From positions 620,001 to 684,000 of the forward strand of contig CAWCDI010000002.1 of NCBI GenBank assembly GCA_963794415.1: 64,000 nucleotides of DNA, in the 5' to 3' direction. Shown here one piece after another: positions 59,472 to 64,000 of this stretch (its first letter is position 1; each line of letters opens with the position of its first letter). The notes beneath the pieces are model-generated. The model saw only the letters and a program-made list of their open reading frames with translations, was not told the origin of the DNA and did no database searches. Source of the stretch: CAVPTL01 sp963794415. GTDB lineage: Bacteria; Actinomycetota; Thermoleophilia; Gaiellales; JAICJC01. A program made the translations under genes and the position numbers.

Positions 59472-60148
59472 CGGCGGCCGAGCTGCTGCAGGCCAACCTG
59501 GTGAACCACCGGTCGATGTTCCGCCACGTCGCTGGGAACGTCGAGCGGTTCGGGCGGGTCGAGCTCACGCACTCGGCCAACGGTGAGGGCGCGCTCATGT
59601 TCCCGCGGTCGGCTCGCGGGCTCCAGCCGGCGCTCGACCGCATCGCCGAGCTCGGCCTCACCAATCTTGGGGTCTGGTCTGCCCGGCCCAATCAGGCGCT
59701 CGGCGACTACCTGCTGGCGCGTGGATACCAGTGGGGCTGGCAGCCTCACTGGATGTCGCTGGAGCTCGACCGGCTTCGAGACGATGAGCCGCAGTTCCCG
59801 GTCGCGGAGTCGGACAACGCCGCCACGATCCACCTGCCCTACGGGCACGCCGGCGCGGATCCGCCCGGCGTGCTGCACCTGGCGGTGCTGCGCCGCGGCA
59901 CGGCGATCGGGCACGTCAGCGTGCACGCGTTTCGCGGGGTGGCCGGCATCTACTCGATGGGCGTGGCCACGCGCGCTCGGCGGCGCGGCGTCGGGCGCGC
60001 GCTGGTGGTCGGGGCGTGCCTGCGGGCACGCGAGCTGGGCTGCGGGCTGGTCACCCTGAACGCGACCGCGATGGGCGAGCCGCTCTACCGGAGCGTGGGC
60101 TTCGAATCGCAGGGCGCCGGCCAGACCTGGTGGCTCATCCGTGGCTAG
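59468..60148 (+). CDS. GNAT-family N-acetyltransferase
   Basis: 226 residues; the C-terminal half is a GNAT fold with the acetyl-CoA loop MGVATRARRRGVGRALVVGA and the ending EPLYRSVGFESQG. The N-terminal half is a degenerate GNAT-like domain. The substrate is unknown. It overlaps the phosphatase and next acetyltransferase genes. Confidence 0.85.
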   Translation: MTAAELLQANLVNHRSMFRHVAGNVERFGRVELTHSANGEGALMFPRSARGLQPALDRIAELGLTNLGVWSARPNQALGDYLLARGYQWGWQPHWMSLELDRLRDDEPQFPVAESDNAATIHLPYGHAGADPPGVLHLAVLRRGTAIGHVSVHAFRGVAGIYSMGVATRARRRGVGRALVVGACLRARELGCGLVTLNATAMGEPLYRSVGFESQGAGQTWWLIRG

Positions 60149-60695
60149 CCCCGTCTGGCACGCATATCCGCCGGCGCTCACCGACGGCGTCGTGACGCTT
60201 CGCCGCTGGGAGGAGTCCGACGCCGGCTGCGTGCAGGAGGCGAGCCGCGATGAGCACGTCCAGCGCGGCACCACCGTCCCGCACGACCCCTCGCCGGAAT
60301 CGGCGCTGGCGTTCGTCGAGCGGCAGTGGGGCCGGCTCGAGCACGGCGAGGGCATCTCGTTCGCGATCGTTGCAGACGGCGAAGCGGTGGGCGCAATCGT
60401 GCTCACGCACGCGCGCCAGCCTGGGGCGGCGAGCCTCGGCTACTGGCTGCTGGAGCGCGCCCGCGGGCAGGGACTCGCCAGGCGGGCAGTGCGGCTCATC
60501 ACCGGCTGGGCCTTCACAGAGGGCGGCCTCGCGCGGATCGAGGCGATCGTCGAGCCCGGTAACGACGCGTCCGCGGCCGTGCTCGAGGCCACGGGTTTCG
60601 AGCACGAGGGGCTCCTGCGGTCGTACCTGGCGCTGCCCGGTGAGCGAGCCGACGTGCACATGTATTCGCGGTTGTCCGCCGATGCCGGACATTGA
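60141..60695 (+). CDS. GNAT-family N-acetyltransferase (RimJ/RimL type)
   Basis: 184 residues. LTDGVVTLRRWEESDAGCVQ opens the fold, GYWLLERARGQGLARRAVRL binds acetyl-CoA, and VLEATGFEHEGLLRSYLALP is the RimJ/RimL ending. It acetylates an amine, possibly a protein N-terminus. It starts 8 bases inside the previous gene. Confidence 0.88.
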   Translation: MASPVWHAYPPALTDGVVTLRRWEESDAGCVQEASRDEHVQRGTTVPHDPSPESALAFVERQWGRLEHGEGISFAIVADGEAVGAIVLTHARQPGAASLGYWLLERARGQGLARRAVRLITGWAFTEGGLARIEAIVEPGNDASAAVLEATGFEHEGLLRSYLALPGERADVHMYSRLSADAGH

Positions 60696-60737
60696 CGCCT
60701 GCACGTTTCTCTCAATGTGCTCGACTAATCTCCAGCT

Positions 60738-62117
60738 GTGGATTCTGCACCGATACGCGTCGCCGTCGTCGGCTCCGGCCCCGCCGGGTTCTACGCCGCC
60801 GGCCACCTCCTGAAGGAGAACGTCGAGGTCGACATGTACGAGCGCCTGCCCACCCCCTGGGGGCTGGTGCGGCTCGGCGTGGCGCCCGACCATCCCAAGA
60901 TCAAGGCGGTCTCGCGCGTGTTCGAGAAGATCGCCGAGCACGAGGGCTTCCGGTTCTTCGGCAACCTCGAGATCGGCCGCGACCTCTCGCGCGACGACCT
61001 CCACGAGCACTACCACGCGGTCATCTGGAGCGTCGGCGCGCAGCTCGACCGGCGCATGGGCATCCCCGGTGAGGACCTGCCGGGATCGATCTCGGCCACC
61101 GCGTTCGTGGCCTGGTACAACGGCCACCCCGACTACCGCGACCTCGATGTCGATCTCGGCACCGAGCGCATCGTCGTGGTCGGCAACGGCAACGTCGCAG
61201 TGGACTGTGCCCGCATGCTCGGCCTCACCCGCGAGGAGCTGACTCCGACCGACACCGTCGATCACGCGATCGATCTCATCAGCGAGTCGCCCGTGAAGGA
61301 GATCGTCGTGCTCGGCCGCCGCGGGCCCGCGCAGGCCGCCTTCACCACTCCCGAGCTGAAGGAGCTCGGCGAGATGGAGGCCGCCGATGTGGTGGTGGAC
61401 GCCGCCGACCTCGAGCTCGATCCCGCCAGCGAGGCGGCTCTCGCGGGCGAGCACGCGGCGATCGCCAACCGAAACGTGGACATGATGCGCGAGTACGCGG
61501 CCCGCGAGCCCGGTACCAAGCCGCGCAAGGTGCACCTGCGGTTTCTGCTCTCGCCCATCGAGATCCGCGGCGACGGCAAGGTCGAGGAGATCGTCGTTGG
61601 CCGAAACCGGCTCGAGGCCGACGCGTCCGGCCGCATCTCGGCTGTGCCCACCGGCGAGACCGAGGTGATCAAGACCGGCCTCGTGCTGCGCTCGGTCGGC
61701 TATCGCGGGATGCCGCTCGAGGGCGTGCCGTTCGACGATCTGCGCGCCGTGATCCCCAACGATCAGGGCCGCGTGGTGGATGCCGACGGGGTGGTCGTGC
61801 CCGGCGAGTACTGCGCGGGCTGGATCAAGCGCGGGCCGAGCGGCGTGATCGGCACCAACAAGAAGGACGCCACCGAGTCGTGCGAGCAGCTGCTCGAGGA
61901 CGCGGCCGCGGGGCGGCTCAACGTACCTGCACACCCGGATCCGGCCGACATCGAGCGCCTCGTGTTCGAGCGCGCGCCCGAGGCGGTCGAGTACGACGGG
62001 TGGGCTGCCATCGATAGCCACGAGCGCGTGACGGGCGAGCCGCATGGCCGGCCGCGAGTGAAGCTGTCCAGCTGGGATGAGCTGCTCCATCATGGCCGTC
62101 GTCCAAGTTCCGTCTGA
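60738..62117 (+). CDS. Ferredoxin-NADP reductase, FprA type
   Basis: 459 residues, adrenodoxin-reductase-like. FAD motif VAVVGSGPAGFYAAGHLL, then RLPTPWGLVRLGVAPDHPKI, the NADP motif IVVVGNGNVAVDCARML and VVLGRRGPAQAAFTTPELKE are all FprA features; PSGVIGTNKKDATESCEQLL closes it. It transfers electrons between NADPH and ferredoxin, feeding P450 or other oxygenases. GTG start. The 3' end overlaps the start of the next gene. Confidence 0.94.
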   Translation: MDSAPIRVAVVGSGPAGFYAAGHLLKENVEVDMYERLPTPWGLVRLGVAPDHPKIKAVSRVFEKIAEHEGFRFFGNLEIGRDLSRDDLHEHYHAVIWSVGAQLDRRMGIPGEDLPGSISATAFVAWYNGHPDYRDLDVDLGTERIVVVGNGNVAVDCARMLGLTREELTPTDTVDHAIDLISESPVKEIVVLGRRGPAQAAFTTPELKELGEMEAADVVVDAADLELDPASEAALAGEHAAIANRNVDMMREYAAREPGTKPRKVHLRFLLSPIEIRGDGKVEEIVVGRNRLEADASGRISAVPTGETEVIKTGLVLRSVGYRGMPLEGVPFDDLRAVIPNDQGRVVDADGVVVPGEYCAGWIKRGPSGVIGTNKKDATESCEQLLEDAAAGRLNVPAHPDPADIERLVFERAPEAVEYDGWAAIDSHERVTGEPHGRPRVKLSSWDELLHHGRRPSSV

Positions 62118-63459
62118 CGTCATCCACGCCGAGTCGCGCGGCGCCACGCTGGCGCTCGGGCTGGCGGTCGCGATGGTGCTGGCCGACTCCTCGATCGTCA
62201 TCCTCGCGCTGCCGGAGATCCTCGAGCACTTCTCGGTGTCCATCAACGACGTCGCCTGGGTGCTCACGCTCTTCAACCTGGTGCTGGCTCTGGTCGCCGT
62301 CCCCGCCGCCCACATGGCGCGCCGTCGCGCGCCCGCCGCGTTCTGCCGCCTGGGCCTGGTCGTGTTCGCCGGCGCCTCGCTGGGCTGCGCCCTCGCGCCG
62401 AGCTTTGCGTGGCTCCTGAGCTTTCGCGGCATCCAGGCCATCGGCGGGGCGGTCGCGATCTGCGCGGCGCTCGAGCTCTTGCCCGACGTCGCGGGCGGTG
62501 AGCGGCGCGCCGTCGCTGTGTGGTCGGCCGCCGGCGTGATCGGCGCCGCCGCCGGCCCGGCGATCGGCGGCATCCTCACCGACACCATCTCGTGGAAGGC
62601 CATCTTCGCCGTCCAGGTGCCGCTGGCCCTGATCGCGATCATGTTCATCCCGCAGGCGAGCGTGCGGCCGGTGGACGAGAACATCGATCACCCCGACGTG
62701 CCCGCAAACCTTGCGCTCGCGCTGGTGTCTGCGGCGCTCACCGCCGCGCTCTTCCTGATCGTGCTGCTGCTGATCAACGGCTGGGGCAACTCACCGCTTC
62801 AGGCCGCGGCAGTGGTCACGGTGATGCCGCTCGCAGCGCTCGCGGTCTACCGCCTTCTGCCGGCCGCCGGCTCGCCGTGGGCGCGCGCCGTGGGGGGCGT
62901 GCTCCTCATCGGCGGCGGCCTCGCCTCGCTCGCGCTCCTGCCGGGAGCCGACTGGTGGTGGATGGTGCTGCCGCAGATCACCATCGGCGCGGGCCTCGCA
63001 CTCGCCATCAGCGCGCTCACCGCCACGGCGCTTCGCGGCCGCACGCCGCTCGGGATCCACGGCGGCTGGACCATCGCCGCGCGCCACGCGGGCATCTGCG
63101 TGGGCCTCCTCATCCTCACGCCGATCTTCACCAACCAGCTCGAGAAGCAGGCCAACGCCGCCGAGGCCTCGGCCACCGCGCTCGTGCTGCAGTCCAACCT
63201 CAGCTTCAGCCACAAGATCGACCTCGGCGGCCGGCTGGCCGAGCTCGTCGGCACCGCGCCCATCACCCACCCGCCCGACCTCGATCCGGCATTCGCCCCG
63301 CTGGGTACCAGCCAGGGCATCAAGGATCTGCACGCATCTGTCACGGATCAGATCCAAAAGGCGGTCACCCGGGCGTTCTCGGTGCCGTTCGCGCTGGCCG
63401 CGGTGCTGGCGCTCCTCTCGCTGGTGCCGCTGTGGTTTCTGCGAAGGCGGCCGGCGTGA
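62092..63459 (+). CDS. MFS transporter, DHA2-like
   Basis: 455 residues with 12-14 spans. LADSSIVILALPEILEHFSV is the first-helix D1-like signature of drug:H+ antiporters of the 14-span group and GAAAGPAIGGILTDTISWKA is motif C of efflux pumps. A long outer loop (SNLSFSHKIDLGGRLAEL...) lies before the last span. The substrate is unknown. It starts 26 bases inside the fpr gene end and overlaps the next gene by GTGA. Confidence 0.88.
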   Translation: MAVVQVPSDVIHAESRGATLALGLAVAMVLADSSIVILALPEILEHFSVSINDVAWVLTLFNLVLALVAVPAAHMARRRAPAAFCRLGLVVFAGASLGCALAPSFAWLLSFRGIQAIGGAVAICAALELLPDVAGGERRAVAVWSAAGVIGAAAGPAIGGILTDTISWKAIFAVQVPLALIAIMFIPQASVRPVDENIDHPDVPANLALALVSAALTAALFLIVLLLINGWGNSPLQAAAVVTVMPLAALAVYRLLPAAGSPWARAVGGVLLIGGGLASLALLPGADWWWMVLPQITIGAGLALAISALTATALRGRTPLGIHGGWTIAARHAGICVGLLILTPIFTNQLEKQANAAEASATALVLQSNLSFSHKIDLGGRLAELVGTAPITHPPDLDPAFAPLGTSQGIKDLHASVTDQIQKAVTRAFSVPFALAAVLALLSLVPLWFLRRRPA

Positions 63460-63911
63460 TCGGCGACGCCCGCTTCGCCGCGATCGCATGCGTGGTGGCG
63501 CTCTCGCCGGTGGCGCTCAACCTCGCCGCCGGGGGGCTCGACTACAAGCCCACGGCCTCGGGCAACCCGTGCGACGCGCGCACCTGGCCCGAGACCCACG
63601 GCCTCGACGAGATCCTCTCGCAGGCGGCGCTCTCGGCGCTGGACGGCGCGGCCTGCAAGCTGAACGTGCAGGCCACGTCGCTCGGCCTCGCGCTCTCGAG
63701 CGACGCCAACCTGGCGCAGTTCGAGCGCGACAACAACCTCACCAAGGATCAGGTGGACGAGGCCGCGAAGGCCGGCCTGAACCGCGCCGTTGACGAGGGC
63801 GAGTCCAGCGGCAGCCTCAACTCCATCGAGGCGTTCGGCCTGCGCCTGGCCATCCGCGGCGTCCCGGTGGATCAGCTTCTGTCACTCGTCCGCGATCATC
63901 TGCTGCAGTGA
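63456..63911 (+). CDS. Secreted or membrane-anchored protein of unknown function
   Basis: 151 residues starting at GTG: an N-terminal hydrophobic segment (FAAIACVVALSPVALNLAAG) followed by a soluble helical domain (DEILSQAALSALDGAACKLN and on). One cysteine pair (NPCDART, AACKLN) could form a disulfide, which fits export. It is coupled to the MFS gene. I do not recognise the family. Confidence 0.65.
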   Translation: MIGDARFAAIACVVALSPVALNLAAGGLDYKPTASGNPCDARTWPETHGLDEILSQAALSALDGAACKLNVQATSLGLALSSDANLAQFERDNNLTKDQVDEAAKAGLNRAVDEGESSGSLNSIEAFGLRLAIRGVPVDQLLSLVRDHLLQ

Positions 63912-63916
63912 CCTCG

Positions 63917-64000
63917 ATGCATGACATCGCAGCAGCCGCGGCCTCGCCGGTCTTCGGGGTGCCGTTCTCGGTGCTCGACGTCGCGCCGGTCTCGAGCGAT
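63917..64000 (+). CDS. LLM-class flavin oxidoreductase, N-terminus only
   Basis: The visible start reads ASPVFGVPFSVLDVAPVSSD, where PFSVLDVAPV is the usual beginning of MsnO8-type luciferase-like monooxygenases. The gene runs off the window. A GTG at 63908, overlapping the previous stop, is an alternative start in the same frame. Confidence 0.6.
   Translation, partial: MHDIAAAAASPVFGVPFSVLDVAPVSSD

Noticed and set aside
60135..62684. An 849-residue open frame on the minus strand
   Set aside because: It is the antisense of the GNAT, fprA and MFS genes, all of which have clear family motifs. Long antisense frames are expected at this GC content.

Overview
The window is high-GC bacterial chromosome, most likely from an actinobacterium (Actinomycetota). 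This rests on the GC-rich third codon positions, many GTG starts, a CGNR zinc-finger regulator, an F420-type luciferase-like oxidoreductase, an FprA-type ferredoxin reductase and frequent ATGA/GTGA gene overlaps. A soil lineage such as Thermoleophilia is possible, but nothing here proves it. There are no rRNA genes and no CRISPR array. Two tRNA-like sequences are present and both look damaged.

Layout. 0.2-11.7 kb: a STAS protein with a small repeat protein, a MarR regulator with an aquaglyceroporin, a ClC channel with CBS domains, a NarL-type two-component pair, a decayed IS3 transposase and a C45-type acyltransferase/peptidase. 11.7-14.8 kb: a gene-poor stretch of tiny genes and a diverged structured repeat present twice. 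14.8-28.8 kb: a catabolic region with a tandem Lrp regulator, nitrilase, amidase, M20 deacylase, IclR regulator, GMC oxidoreductase, polyamine-type ABC permeases and binding protein, HpaB-type flavin monooxygenase, imidazolonepropionase-like amidohydrolase and RidA. A TTTCCCG/CGGGAA motif recurs in three of its promoters. 29.3-50.3 kb: accessory DNA. It starts near a tRNA-Gln 3' portion and holds a broken coiled-coil membrane protein, a type IIG/Eco57I-like restriction remnant, an intact tightly coupled five-gene operon (HTH, DNA methyltransferase, double-GHKL ATPase/histidine kinase, receiver, PIN nuclease), an arsenic block (two ArsR, ArsM, aquaporin, ArsC, flavin disulfide reductase) and an integrative element (serine recombinase, Prim-Pol, SF3 helicase, excisionase, tyrosine integrase). 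50.3-64 kb: ordinary housekeeping and transport genes.

Many genes from 17 to 28 kb, and a few elsewhere, are broken by single frameshifts while their protein sequences stay well conserved on both sides. Indel errors in the assembly explain this at least as well as real decay, so I treat most of these as genes with frame breaks. By contrast, the restriction gene, the IS3 copy and the 29.5-30.8 kb genes look like true remnants.

The most notable system is the 33.1-37.7 kb operon. It joins DNA modification, an ATPase with two GHKL domains (one MutL/Hsp90/MORC-like, one histidine-kinase-like), a phosphorelay receiver and a PIN nuclease. It reads as a signalling-controlled defence cassette, and I do not recognise it as a named system.
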